Origin: Polaribacter aestuariivivens
GTDB taxonomy: Bacteria > Bacteroidota > Bacteroidia > Flavobacteriales > Flavobacteriaceae
NCBI RefSeq assembly: GCF_005885675.1
Contig: NZ_VANR01000002.1
Coordinates: forward strand, 310,001-374,000
Length of the DNA stretch: 64,000 nt
Reading direction: 5' to 3'
The position numbers were made by a program, and so were the translations under genes. How positions within the stretch are numbered: the first letter of the stretch is position 1; each line of letters opens with the position of its first letter. The notes below the pieces were generated by a model, which worked only from the letters and a program-made list of their open reading frames with translations, did not search any database and was not told where the DNA came from. Shown here one piece after another: positions 27,590 to 36,017 of the stretch.

Positions 27590-27616
27590 TATTTTTTTTT
27601 AATACAAAAAATAAAA

Positions 27617-27647
27617 ACAAAAAAAAAGTGAAAATTATTTTCACTTT
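27617..27647 (-). terminator. Intrinsic terminator of the SF2 helicase gene
   Basis: AAAGTGAAAA/TTTTCACTTT 10-bp stem with a 3-nt loop; the minus-strand transcript continues into a long U run. Confidence 0.85.
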
Positions 27648-27665
27648 CATTTTTTCTTTTAAACA

Positions 27666-29210
27666 CTAATCTTCTGGAGGATATCCATGGATTTTTTCAA
27701 AGTCTTCGTCAAAATTTTCTCTCAAGTAAGCATTTAATTTCTTCCTATAATCGTCTTTTAACCAAGTAACAAAATTGTGTGTGCTTTTAGAAATACATTT
27801 TGCATATCTGTTGATACGATCATCTATTTCTTCACCCAACATTTTTGCTAAAATTAGCGCATCAAAAACATCTTCACTATTTTCAATACACATTTTTGCA
27901 TGGTGCACTATTGATTTTTCTAGTACTCTTTTAGAAGATTCTCCTGCCTTAATGGTTTCGATATAAACCTTTTTCATATCAAAATAAGTATCTGTAGCCT
28001 TTGCAAATTCTTTTTTAACATCTGCTGGCAACTCATATCTAAAAGTACTTTCAATATCTTCATCAGAAAGAATCGAATCTAAATAATAATCTGGCGCTCT
28101 AAACATTTTTTGCCAGTCTAAATCTGCTCCCCAAGGTCCAAATCTATAAAAGTTGTTTCCTAAGTCTATTACATCAAATTCTGTTCTGTTTTCATAAATA
28201 CGAGAACCACGTCCTATCATTTGATAGTACAATGTTAAAGATTTTGTTGCTCTGTTTAAAATAATTGCTTCAATACTTGGTTCATCAAAACCAGTTGTAA
28301 GTATACTTACAGAGGTTATGATAGCGTTTGGTGTTTTGTGAAACCATCTTAAAATAAGTTCACGTTCTTTTTTTGTATTGGTATTATCTAAATGTGCAAT
28401 TGGGTATCCTGCTTTTTTAAAAGCGTGAAATACTTGAATAGATGTGTTAATTCCGTTATTAAAAATAAGTGTTTTTTTGCCTTTTGCTGTTTCTTCATAA
28501 GCACTTACCAATTTGGTAAGCATGTCTGTATTTGTGTATAAATCTTCAGATGATTTAACGGTGTAATCTCCATTTGCACCAACTTCTAAAGATGTTAAAC
28601 CAACATTATATGAGTATAAATTTGCTTTTGCTAAATAACCATTTTCTATTAAATGCTGAATAGATTCTCCAACAAACAGCTCTTGGTAATTTTCATACAT
28701 TGGTAATTTTATGTTAGAGCTTAAAGGAGTAGCTGTAACACCTAAAATGAAAGATTCATCAAAAAATTTAAATATTTTAGTGAAAGAATTGTAGTGTGCC
28801 TCATCAACAATAACTAAACCGATATCAGAAATATCTAATTTTTCATCATTAAGTCTGTTTTTCAAAGTTTCTACCATTGCTACAAAGCAATTATAGTCTT
28901 CTTGATCATCTAATTTTGCAGTAGAATTGATTATTTTATTCGTAACACCAAACTCATCTAACATCTTAGAGGTTTGTTTACTTAGCTCAATTCTGTGCGT
29001 TAAAACCAAAACTTTCTTTTTAAAAGTTTCTAGATAACGCCTAACGATTTCAGAAAATATTACTGTTTTTCCACCTCCAGTTGGTAACTGATATAATAAA
29101 TGATAGTCTTTAGGAGCTGTTTCAAAGCGTTTAAATATTTCTTGAAGAGCATCTTTTTGATATCCGTATAATTCTTTACCTACTATTTGTGAAGTGTTTG
29201 TTTCTGCCAA
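27666..29210 (-). CDS. DEAD/DEAH-box SF2 helicase family protein
   Basis: 514 residues if started at the TTG at 29210 (AETNTSQIVGKEL follows). Motifs: QLPTGGGKT (Walker A), VLTHRIELSKQT, VIVDEAH (Walker B), GVTATPL, and GRGSRIYEN in the second RecA domain. It resembles the Res/SSL2-type helicases of DNA repair or restriction subunits, but no methylase or specificity gene is near. A longer reading begins at a TTG at 29234 that is the TTTG of the promoter, so it is rejected. No ATG lies nearby; the start is therefore uncertain. Confidence 0.85.
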   Translation of the reverse strand: MAETNTSQIVGKELYGYQKDALQEIFKRFETAPKDYHLLYQLPTGGGKTVIFSEIVRRYLETFKKKVLVLTHRIELSKQTSKMLDEFGVTNKIINSTAKLDDQEDYNCFVAMVETLKNRLNDEKLDISDIGLVIVDEAHYNSFTKIFKFFDESFILGVTATPLSSNIKLPMYENYQELFVGESIQHLIENGYLAKANLYSYNVGLTSLEVGANGDYTVKSSEDLYTNTDMLTKLVSAYEETAKGKKTLIFNNGINTSIQVFHAFKKAGYPIAHLDNTNTKKERELILRWFHKTPNAIITSVSILTTGFDEPSIEAIILNRATKSLTLYYQMIGRGSRIYENRTEFDVIDLGNNFYRFGPWGADLDWQKMFRAPDYYLDSILSDEDIESTFRYELPADVKKEFAKATDTYFDMKKVYIETIKAGESSKRVLEKSIVHHAKMCIENSEDVFDALILAKMLGEEIDDRINRYAKCISKSTHNFVTWLKDDYRKKLNAYLRENFDEDFEKIHGYPPED

Positions 29211-29231
29211 AATTTTAAAAATTTTAAGACA

Positions 29232-29263
29232 CAAAAGTAAGACTTAAAATAGGTTTTTCCCAA
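29232..29263 (-). promoter_or_regulatory. Promoter of the SF2 helicase gene
   Basis: Minus strand TTG (29263-29261), 21-nt spacer, TACTTTTG (29239-29232). Overlaps the false upstream TTG start. Confidence 0.6.
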
Positions 29264-29269
29264 ATTTAG

Positions 29270-29671
29270 CTATACAAATCTTGTTAAATTCGTTTGAGTA
29301 ATGTCATAATGAGAGGCATTGTGCACAGAAACACCGTTTTTAACAACAATTAATTGCGGAGATTGATGCATAACTTGAAAGATATAACCTACTTCATCTG
29401 AAATATTTCTGTAGTTTAATAAATCTAAATAATAAACTTTTAAGTTTTGATGTTCTTCAGTGAATAATTTTTCAAACTGCTTAATAACCATACTACTAAT
29501 GCCACATCTAGTAGAATGTTTAAATATTAAAACTGTTGAAGTTTTTGACTGCGCTTTAATTTCATCTAATTGCTCTAAAGTAGTTAATGGAATCCAATTT
29601 AAAAACGACTTTTTTTCAGGTGTAGATTTCTTCTCTCCTTTTCCACCAAACATACTATTAAATATCCCCAT
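29270..29671 (-). CDS. ytxJ: Bacilliredoxin-like protein YtxJ
   Basis: 133 residues from the ATG at 29671 (MGIFNSMFGG). Thioredoxin-like fold with the monothiol motif HSTRCGISS. YtxJ proteins work with bacillithiol to reduce mixed disulfides in the cytoplasm, and many Flavobacteriia make bacillithiol. A longer frame starting at 29752 reads through a -7 element (TATATTTG, 29706-29699) and adds a non-conserved tail, so the shorter start is chosen. Confidence 0.88.
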   Translation of the reverse strand: MGIFNSMFGGKGEKKSTPEKKSFLNWIPLTTLEQLDEIKAQSKTSTVLIFKHSTRCGISSMVIKQFEKLFTEEHQNLKVYYLDLLNYRNISDEVGYIFQVMHQSPQLIVVKNGVSVHNASHYDITQTNLTRFV

Positions 29672-29698
29672 TTCAATAATTTTTATTCTTTGTCGATA

Positions 29699-29725
29699 CA
29701 AATATATGAAACTTTCAATTGCCAA
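29699..29725 (-). promoter_or_regulatory. Promoter of ytxJ
   Basis: Minus strand TTG (29725-29723), 16-nt spacer, TATATTTG (29706-29699). Confidence 0.5.
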
Positions 29726-29869
29726 AAAGTCAGCAGCAACAACGCTTAACAAGACAAAATGGCTTGCTTTTAAATCATTTATCCTTTGGTATTGAATTTG
29801 CTTTTAATCGATTATAAAAAAAACAACACAACTTAAAAAGAGCTATTGCTCTTAAAAAATAAAAAGAAA

Positions 29870-32479
29870 ATGAATTTTAATAATTATACTACAAAATCAC
29901 AAGAGACTATACAAATGGCGCAACAAATTGCGCAAGGTTTTAGTCATAATCAAATAGAAAATGAGCATATTTTTAAAGCTTTGACTCAAGTAGATGAGAA
30001 CGTATTGCCTTTTCTATTAAAAAAATTAAATATTAACAACAATATTATTGTTCAAATTTTAGACAAACAATTAGAAAGTTTTCCTAAGGTTACAGGTGCA
30101 GAGTTAATGATTTCTAGAGAAGCCAGTAAAACATTAACAGAAGCAGCAGTAATTGCTAAAAGCATGAATGATGATTATGTTTCTATAGAACATTTAATTC
30201 TAGCAATTTTTAAATCAAAAAGTAATATTGCGCAAGCTTTAAAAGATCAAGGTGTTACAGAAAAACATTTAAAAGCAGCTATTGATGAACTTAGAAAAGG
30301 CGAAAGAGTTACTTCTCAATCTCAAGAAGAAACATACAATTCGTTAAATAAATATGCTAAAAATTTAAATCAATTAGCTCAAGATGGAAAATTAGACCCA
30401 GTAATTGGTAGAGATGAAGAAATTCGAAGATTATTACAAATTTTATCACGTAGAACCAAAAATAACCCAATTTTAGTAGGTGAACCAGGAACTGGTAAAA
30501 CCGCAATTGCAGAAGGTTTAGCACATAGAATTGTAGATGGTGATGTACCTGAAAATTTGAAAGATAAACTCATTTTTTCTTTAGACATGGGAGCTTTAAT
30601 TGCTGGTGCAAAATACAAAGGAGAATTTGAAGAACGTTTAAAAGCTGTAATTAAAGAGGTCACAACATCAGAAGGTGATATTGTTTTGTTTATTGATGAA
30701 ATTCACACATTAGTTGGTGCTGGAGGTGGACAAGGTGCCATGGATGCTGCAAATATTTTAAAACCGGCTTTGGCTCGTGGAGAATTACGTGCAATAGGTG
30801 CTACTACTTTAGATGAATATCAAAAATACTTTGAAAAAGACAAAGCATTAGAACGTCGTTTTCAGAAAGTTCAAGTAAATGAACCAGATACAGAAAGTGC
30901 CATTTCTATTTTAAGAGGTATTAAAGAAAAATATGAAACACACCATAAAGTTCGTATTAAAGACGAAGCCATTATTGGAGCTGTAGAATTATCTCAAAGA
31001 TATATTACAAATAGATTTTTACCAGATAAAGCGATTGATTTAATGGACGAAGCTGCATCAAAATTACGAATGGAGATTAATTCTAAACCAGAAGAATTAG
31101 ATGTTTTAGATCGTAAAGTAATGCAATTAGAAATTGAAATAGAAGCCATTAAGCGTGAAAAAGACGAAACAAAATTAAAATCTTTGCGATCAGATTTAGC
31201 TAATTTAAAAGAAGAACGAAATGAAATTAATGCAAAATGGAAATCTGAAAAAGAGGTTGTAGACAATATACAAAATGCAAAGTCGGATATAGAAAACTTT
31301 AAAATTGAAGCTGAAAAAGCAGAACGTGAAGGTGATTACGGTAAAGTTGCAGAAATTCGTTACGGAAAAATTAAACAAGCTCAAGAAAAATTAGAAGAAT
31401 TTCAAAAAGTTTTAAATAAAAATCAAAACGAAAAATCTTTAATAAAAGAAGAAGTTACTTTAGATGATATTGCAGAAGTTGTTGCAAAATGGACAGGAAT
31501 ACCTGTTACAAAAATGATACAGTCTGAACGTGAAAAGCTTTTAAAACTAGAAAAACAATTGCATAAAAGAGTTGTTGGTCAAGAAGAAGCAATTATTGCT
31601 GTTTCAGACGCTGTAAGACGCTCAAGAGCTGGGTTACAAAACCCTAATAAACCAATTGGTAGTTTCTTATTTTTAGGAACTACTGGAGTTGGAAAAACAG
31701 AGTTAGCCAAAGCCTTAGCAGAATATTTATTTGATGATGAAAATGCAATGACAAGAATTGATATGAGTGAATATCAAGAAAAACATGCAGTAAGTAGATT
31801 GGTTGGTGCGCCTCCAGGTTATGTAGGTTATGATGAAGGTGGACAGTTAACAGAAGCTGTAAGAAGAAGACCATATTCTGTTGTGCTTTTAGATGAAATT
31901 GAAAAAGCACATCCAGATACTTTTAATATCTTATTGCAAGTGTTAGATGAAGGTAGATTAACAGATAATAAAGGTAGAATTGCCGATTTTAAAAACACTA
32001 TAATTATTATGACTTCAAATATGGGAAGTCATATAATTCAAGAAAAATTTAATGATCCAAAAGCAGATTTAGAAGCTGTAACAGAATTAGCAAAAATTGA
32101 AGTGTTAGGGTTGTTAAAACAATCTGTAAGACCAGAGTTTTTAAATAGAATTGATGATGTAATTATGTTTACACCTTTAACACAAAGTGATATTTTTGAA
32201 ATTGTAAAATTACAAATTGAGCATTTAAAGAAAATGATTGGAAAACAAGAAATTACGTTAGATGCTACAGATGAAGCTATAAAATATTTAGCTAAAAAAG
32301 GTTACCAACCAGAATTTGGAGCAAGACCTGTAAAAAGAGTTATTCAAAAAGAAGTTTTAAATCAACTTTCAAAAGAAATATTATCAGGTAAAATTACTAC
32401 AGATAGCATTATTTTACTAGATGCTTTTGATGATAAATTGGTTTTTAGAAACCAATCAGATTTGGTTGAAAAACCATAA
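29870..32479 (+). CDS. clpB: ATP-dependent disaggregase ClpB
   Basis: 869 residues from the ATG at 29870; the upstream TTG at 29846 is not needed. An N-terminal Clp repeat domain (1-150) precedes the first AAA+ module (GEPGTGKTA, VLFIDEIHT). A coiled-coil middle domain (about 400-530, the Lys/Glu-rich M domain) and the second AAA+ module (GTTGVGKTE, VVLLDEIEKA) follow. It has no IGL/F loop for ClpP, as expected for ClpB, which rescues aggregated proteins together with DnaK. It is followed by a terminator and then by hsp20, so this is a heat-stress region. Confidence 0.97.
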   Translation: MNFNNYTTKSQETIQMAQQIAQGFSHNQIENEHIFKALTQVDENVLPFLLKKLNINNNIIVQILDKQLESFPKVTGAELMISREASKTLTEAAVIAKSMNDDYVSIEHLILAIFKSKSNIAQALKDQGVTEKHLKAAIDELRKGERVTSQSQEETYNSLNKYAKNLNQLAQDGKLDPVIGRDEEIRRLLQILSRRTKNNPILVGEPGTGKTAIAEGLAHRIVDGDVPENLKDKLIFSLDMGALIAGAKYKGEFEERLKAVIKEVTTSEGDIVLFIDEIHTLVGAGGGQGAMDAANILKPALARGELRAIGATTLDEYQKYFEKDKALERRFQKVQVNEPDTESAISILRGIKEKYETHHKVRIKDEAIIGAVELSQRYITNRFLPDKAIDLMDEAASKLRMEINSKPEELDVLDRKVMQLEIEIEAIKREKDETKLKSLRSDLANLKEERNEINAKWKSEKEVVDNIQNAKSDIENFKIEAEKAEREGDYGKVAEIRYGKIKQAQEKLEEFQKVLNKNQNEKSLIKEEVTLDDIAEVVAKWTGIPVTKMIQSEREKLLKLEKQLHKRVVGQEEAIIAVSDAVRRSRAGLQNPNKPIGSFLFLGTTGVGKTELAKALAEYLFDDENAMTRIDMSEYQEKHAVSRLVGAPPGYVGYDEGGQLTEAVRRRPYSVVLLDEIEKAHPDTFNILLQVLDEGRLTDNKGRIADFKNTIIIMTSNMGSHIIQEKFNDPKADLEAVTELAKIEVLGLLKQSVRPEFLNRIDDVIMFTPLTQSDIFEIVKLQIEHLKKMIGKQEITLDATDEAIKYLAKKGYQPEFGARPVKRVIQKEVLNQLSKEILSGKITTDSIILLDAFDDKLVFRNQSDLVEKP

Positions 32480-32503
32480 TTTTAAGTTAGTTTTTAGTTA
32501 ATT

Positions 32504-32536
32504 AAAGTGATGCTTTTACAAGCATCACTTTTTTTT
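32504..32536 (+). terminator. Terminator of clpB
   Basis: AAAGTGATGCTT/AAGCATCACTTT 12-bp perfect stem, 4-nt loop, T run. Confidence 0.9.
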
Positions 32537-32671
32537 ATAGCCCTAAAAACCAAATACATAACTGTCAAAAAGTTATTTAAATATGAAAAAATGTCATTTT
32601 TTTTTAATTGGCATTTTGTTTGCATTTATAGTAGTAATTAAAATTAATGTTTAACTAAAAAATGTAAAATT

Positions 32672-33100
32672 ATGTTATTAAAAAGTAAAGATTTACCGAT
32701 TTTACCAAATGTATTTAATGATTTTTTTAGAGATTGGTCTACGTCAAATTTTTCTGAAACAAACACAACTTTGCCAGCTGTAAACATTAAAGAAAGTGAA
32801 AACGATTTTATTGTTGATGTTGCTGTACCTGGTATGGATAAAAAAGATTTTAAAATTGATTTAGACAATGATATTTTAACAATCTCATCAGAAAAAACAA
32901 CAAATACAGACAATTCAAATGACAATTATACTAGAAAAGAATACAGTTACATGTCATTTAAAAGAAGTTTTACCTTACCTAAAGGTGTGGTAGATAGTGA
33001 TAAAATTAGTGCTTCATATAAAAATGGCGAATTAAAAATTACCATTCCAAAATTAGAAGAAGCAAAACCAAAACCAGCTAAATTAATTGAGGTGAAATAA
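32672..33100 (+). CDS. Small heat shock protein, Hsp20/alpha-crystallin family
   Basis: 142 residues. The alpha-crystallin domain covers about 35-135 (VNIKESENDFIVDVAVPGMD; YMSFKRSFTLP; ISASYKNGELKITIPK). A short N-terminal arm has LPILPNVFNDFF. It binds unfolded proteins and hands them to ClpB/DnaK. Its own unit, with a 190-nt upstream region that contains no consensus TAnnTTTG; a different sigma-factor input is possible. Confidence 0.95.
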   Translation: MLLKSKDLPILPNVFNDFFRDWSTSNFSETNTTLPAVNIKESENDFIVDVAVPGMDKKDFKIDLDNDILTISSEKTTNTDNSNDNYTRKEYSYMSFKRSFTLPKGVVDSDKISASYKNGELKITIPKLEEAKPKPAKLIEVK

Positions 33101-33103
33101 CTT

Positions 33104-33135
33104 AAAAAAGGTTGTTAACTTAAACAGCCTTTTTT
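33104..33135 (+). terminator. Terminator of hsp20
   Basis: AAAAAAGGTTGTT/AACAGCCTTTTTT with one G-U pair, a 6-nt loop and a T run. Confidence 0.88.
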
Positions 33136-33158
33136 ATTCAATTATAAAAATTAAAGTC

Positions 33159-33602
33159 ATGAAAAAAATAATTTTATTATTGTTGACTTTGTCTTTTTTT
33201 AGTTGTCAAAGTCAAAATAACAGCAATAACAGTAGAGCAATTCAAAAAGATTCTATTGTTCCAGAAACAAAAATAAAAGTTCATAAACAATATGATGAAA
33301 ATGGTAATTTGGTACGTATAGACTCTACTTACACTAGCTTTTATTCAAACATTAAAGGAGATTCTATTTTAGAAAAAAGCAGCTTTAAAAATTTTAAAAA
33401 TAATTTTGATGAACAATTTAATTTAAATAACTCTTTTTTCAGAAATCATTTTTTTCAAGATTCTTTATTTATGAAAAATGATTTTTACACAGATGATTTT
33501 TTTAAAAATAACTTTAAATCACATCAACAACAAATTGATAGAATGCTTAAAAAAATGGATTCTTTAAAAAACGACTTTTACAAAAAGCAAAAAATTAAAT
33601 AA
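33159..33602 (+). CDS. Putative lipoprotein, Asn/Phe/Lys-rich, unknown function
   Basis: 147 residues. Signal peptide with lipobox SFFSC (Cys16). The mature part is hydrophilic at first (Gln/Asn/Ser linker) and then shows repeated Phe-Asn-Lys-Asp patterns (FRNHFFQDSLFMKNDFYTDDFF), with a predicted helix at the end. No family is recognised. It lies between the terminators of hsp20 and its own; the upstream gap is only 58 nt, so some read-through from hsp20 could link it to heat stress. Confidence 0.72.
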   Translation: MKKIILLLLTLSFFSCQSQNNSNNSRAIQKDSIVPETKIKVHKQYDENGNLVRIDSTYTSFYSNIKGDSILEKSSFKNFKNNFDEQFNLNNSFFRNHFFQDSLFMKNDFYTDDFFKNNFKSHQQQIDRMLKKMDSLKNDFYKKQKIK

Positions 33603-33613
33603 CTTTTTAATTA

Positions 33614-33643
33614 AAAAAGCGATATTAAAAAATATCGCTTTTT
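33614..33643 (+). terminator. Terminator after the lipoprotein gene
   Basis: AAAAAGCGATAT/ATATCGCTTTTT 12-bp stem, 6-nt loop, T run. Confidence 0.88.
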
Positions 33644-33681
33644 GTTTTTTAACTATATTCGTACATATTAAAACAATAGCC

Positions 33682-34179
33682 ATGAAAAAATTTTTATTCT
33701 TATTTGTATTTGCTTTTGGATTGTTAAGCTCTTGTAATTCTCAAGAAACAACAACATATTATTTAATTCGTCATGCAGAAAAAGATAGAACAGACAAAAC
33801 CAACAGAAATCCAGAGTTGAATGAAGATGGCTTAAAAAGAGCTCAAAATTGGGTAAATTATTTTGAGAACATTAATTTAGATGCTGTTTACTCAACAAAC
33901 TACAACAGAACCATACAAACTGCTACTCCAACAGCAACAAGTAAAGGCCTACAGGTTTTAAAATACGATCCAAGAAATATGTATTCAGATGATTTTGCGG
34001 AAGAAACAAAAGGTAAAACAGTTTTAATAGTGGGTCACAGCAATACAACACCTGCTTTTGCGAATAAAATTTTGGATGAAAATAAATATGAAGATTTATT
34101 TGATAATGATAATTCAAGCTTATTTATAGTTACCATTAAAGGTGATGAAATAAAAAGTGAAGTAAAGAAAATTGAATAA
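33682..34179 (+). CDS. Histidine phosphatase family lipoprotein
   Basis: 165 residues. A lipoprotein signal ends with LSSC (Cys18). The catalytic motif RHAEK (Arg30, His31) follows, and the second histidine lies in VGHSNTTPAF. This is the phosphoglycerate-mutase-like (branch 1) fold, placed outside the cytoplasm by its signal peptide; it probably removes phosphate from an exported small molecule or protein. Convergent with the methyltransferase. Confidence 0.9.
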   Translation: MKKFLFLFVFAFGLLSSCNSQETTTYYLIRHAEKDRTDKTNRNPELNEDGLKRAQNWVNYFENINLDAVYSTNYNRTIQTATPTATSKGLQVLKYDPRNMYSDDFAEETKGKTVLIVGHSNTTPAFANKILDENKYEDLFDNDNSSLFIVTIKGDEIKSEVKKIE

Positions 34180-34208
34180 TTTTTTATCTAAGATTTTTAA
34201 GTTATAAA

Positions 34209-35030
34209 TTACTTTCTTGCAACCAACATCATATGAGGACTAAAAGCTAACACAGATTCGTCTAATTCTGTGGTTTTTAATAATTCCAATAGAGTTGCTT
34301 TTTTCTTCGGATTCAACATATTAGCAAAATACTCATTATCTAACCAAATCATACCTTCTACAGCAAATAGATTTATTATTTCTAAGTTTTGAGTAGTAAA
34401 TTCTTTTTTTAATTGTTTTGGTTTGTGATAAAAACCGTCTGCCAATAACCAAGGAAACTCTTTTGGAGGATTGTGAATTCCGGAAGTTAATTCGGTTTTA
34501 CACATTTCTAAAAAAGGTTTTTTATGAATTAAACCTTGCATTAAACCAGCTACTGTAGATGCCGAAGAATTTATGGCAAATCCTAAAATGATTCCTCCTT
34601 TTTTTAAAACCCTTTTAGCTTCATTAATGGTTTGTAAACGATCTTCTTTTTTTTGTAAATGATATAATGGTCCGTGTAAAATTACCAAATCTGCAATGTC
34701 ATTTTCGTACGGTAAATTTCTACTTTCGCCTAAAGTTACAGAAAACTTATTTTTTAGCTTGTCAGCTCTTTTTTTAGCTAATTTTATATGTTTTTCTACA
34801 GGTTCTATCAAATGAACTTTATGGTCTTTTTCTGAAAGCCATTCACTATATTTTCCTGTGCCTCCACCAACATCTATAATGGTTGAATTTGGTTTTTTAA
34901 TATGCCTTTCAATTAAAGATTTAATGCGCTCAAATTCGAAAAAGCCCATACCAGAATCTAAACGAGTTTCTTCGGAAGCTTTGTTGTAAAAATCTTCTAA
35001 TTGTTTAGTTATAAGTTGTTTTTTTGACAT
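34209..35030 (-). CDS. Class I SAM-dependent methyltransferase
   Basis: 273 residues. Motif I IDVGGGTGKYS, the acidic motif II residue in VHLIEP, and the post-I pattern ADLVILHGPLYHL are seen. The UbiE/Methyltransf_11 type is likely. There is no genetic partner to suggest the substrate. It ends with HMMLVARK, a typical family end. Confidence 0.87.
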   Translation of the reverse strand: MSKKQLITKQLEDFYNKASEETRLDSGMGFFEFERIKSLIERHIKKPNSTIIDVGGGTGKYSEWLSEKDHKVHLIEPVEKHIKLAKKRADKLKNKFSVTLGESRNLPYENDIADLVILHGPLYHLQKKEDRLQTINEAKRVLKKGGIILGFAINSSASTVAGLMQGLIHKKPFLEMCKTELTSGIHNPPKEFPWLLADGFYHKPKQLKKEFTTQNLEIINLFAVEGMIWLDNEYFANMLNPKKKATLLELLKTTELDESVLAFSPHMMLVARK

Positions 35031-35089
35031 ATTTTAAAATTAAGAAAACCTTTTTAATTTTCTATTTGATAGCGAACAAGTGTAGCCCA

Positions 35090-35167
35090 GATTGAAGCAT
35101 TTGTTTGAGCTCTTTTTTGCCATTTTTTTGGCAAAAAAAGCGAGTGCTGAAAGCTGGAAATAGCTCC
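35090..35167. repeat. Structured extragenic element
   Basis: An intergenic sequence with a central CTTTTTTGCC / GGCAAAAAAAG stem (35112-35121, 35130-35140) and an outer GAGCT/AGCTC pair (35108-35112, 35162-35166). It is G/C-richer than other gaps. It ends in AAAGC...AGCTCC. From memory, similar elements are dispersed in Flavobacteriia genomes; no second copy is in this window. Because an A run follows the stem in both orientations, it is not a standard terminator. Confidence 0.4.
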
Positions 35168-35175
35168 ATAAAAAA

Positions 35176-35916
35176 TTACTTTAAAATTGTAACGTTAATA
35201 TCTTTTAAAACGATTTCAGATACTTTTTCTAGCTGATTTTCTTCGAAAGCTTTATCAATATTTATTAGTTTAATATTTTTGTTTAAAGGTTTGTAATTGT
35301 GATAATCTACAAATCTAATTCCGTTTTTTACGCACTGTTCCTTTAAAACACGAAAGCGTTTTCCACCTCCATTTGTGTGATAAGCATATGCTAGGTAATC
35401 AATTAAAAAATCATCTTTTCCAATCCAATAAATAAAAACATCTTCAAAATCTTCTCCTCCTCCATCTTCAGTAAAAGTAATTTCTATTTTATGGTATCCT
35501 TTTCCGTTTACGGTTGATGGTTTAAGTAGTTTTTTACGAACAGCTTTGTCATTTAAACCAAATGGTAATACCGAAAAATAATGTACAGAGTTTATGGAGT
35601 TACTGTATTTAGATATCATTGTATCAGACACTTGAACAGATTGTGCATTTACATACTTTTCGTATCCAATGTTTGTTAAAACTTCATCTACAGTTGTGGA
35701 ATCTGTTTTATAATTTCTAAAAAGCTTAAAACTTCCATCATTTCTTACAGCAGCGTAGTTTATGCCTCTAAACGTGAAACTTATTTCTGAATTTGCTACT
35801 TTATCTGCTCCTGAATACTTTATTGTTTTATCTATAATTTGTTGTGCTGTCAACTCTTTTTTAGCAGGTTTACACGCAATTATTAAAAATAAAATGGCAA
35901 TTGGTAAATATCTCAT
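35176..35916 (-). CDS. Putative lipoprotein, DUF6503-like
   Basis: 246 residues. Short lipoprotein signal with lipobox LIIAC (Cys15). The mature domain starts with ELTAQQIIDKTIKYSG and includes ISFTFRGINY and HKIEITFTEDGGGEDFEDVFIYW. This resembles LolA-like or outer-membrane lipoprotein-sorting folds and, by recollection, DUF6503. The function is unknown; it is probably periplasmic or outer-membrane anchored. Confidence 0.75.
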   Translation of the reverse strand: MRYLPIAILFLIIACKPAKKELTAQQIIDKTIKYSGADKVANSEISFTFRGINYAAVRNDGSFKLFRNYKTDSTTVDEVLTNIGYEKYVNAQSVQVSDTMISKYSNSINSVHYFSVLPFGLNDKAVRKKLLKPSTVNGKGYHKIEITFTEDGGGEDFEDVFIYWIGKDDFLIDYLAYAYHTNGGGKRFRVLKEQCVKNGIRFVDYHNYKPLNKNIKLINIDKAFEENQLEKVSEIVLKDINVTILK

Positions 35917-35952
35917 TGATTATTTTGTTTCTGTAAGTATTAAAAGAGATTT

Positions 35953-35960
35953 CAAAATTA
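35953..35960 (-). promoter_or_regulatory. -7 element of the DUF6503-like gene
   Basis: Minus strand TAATTTTG, 37 nt upstream of the start; divergent from the smpB -7 element. Confidence 0.4.
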
Positions 35961-35985
35961 CATTTCTTTCTCGAATTGAAAAATG

Positions 35986-35993
35986 TATCTTTG
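35986..35993 (+). promoter_or_regulatory. -7 element of smpB
   Basis: TATCTTTG. It lies downstream of a TTG at 35976 that could otherwise be taken as the start, and so supports the ATG at 36018. Confidence 0.5.
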
Positions 35994-36017
35994 TTAAAAA
36001 TAAAAAATGATTTTTTG

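Noticed and set aside
27666..29210. SF2 helicase as part of a restriction or phage-defence system
   Set aside because: No methylase, specificity, nuclease or other defence gene is adjacent; neighbours are ytxJ and polyamine genes.
30379..31910. Several minus-strand ORFs inside clpB
   Set aside because: They are shadows of the conserved clpB coding frame.
35112..35140. TTTTTTGCC/GGCAAAAAA hairpin as an intrinsic terminator
   Set aside because: In both orientations the 3' arm is followed by A-rich or mixed sequence, without a U run.
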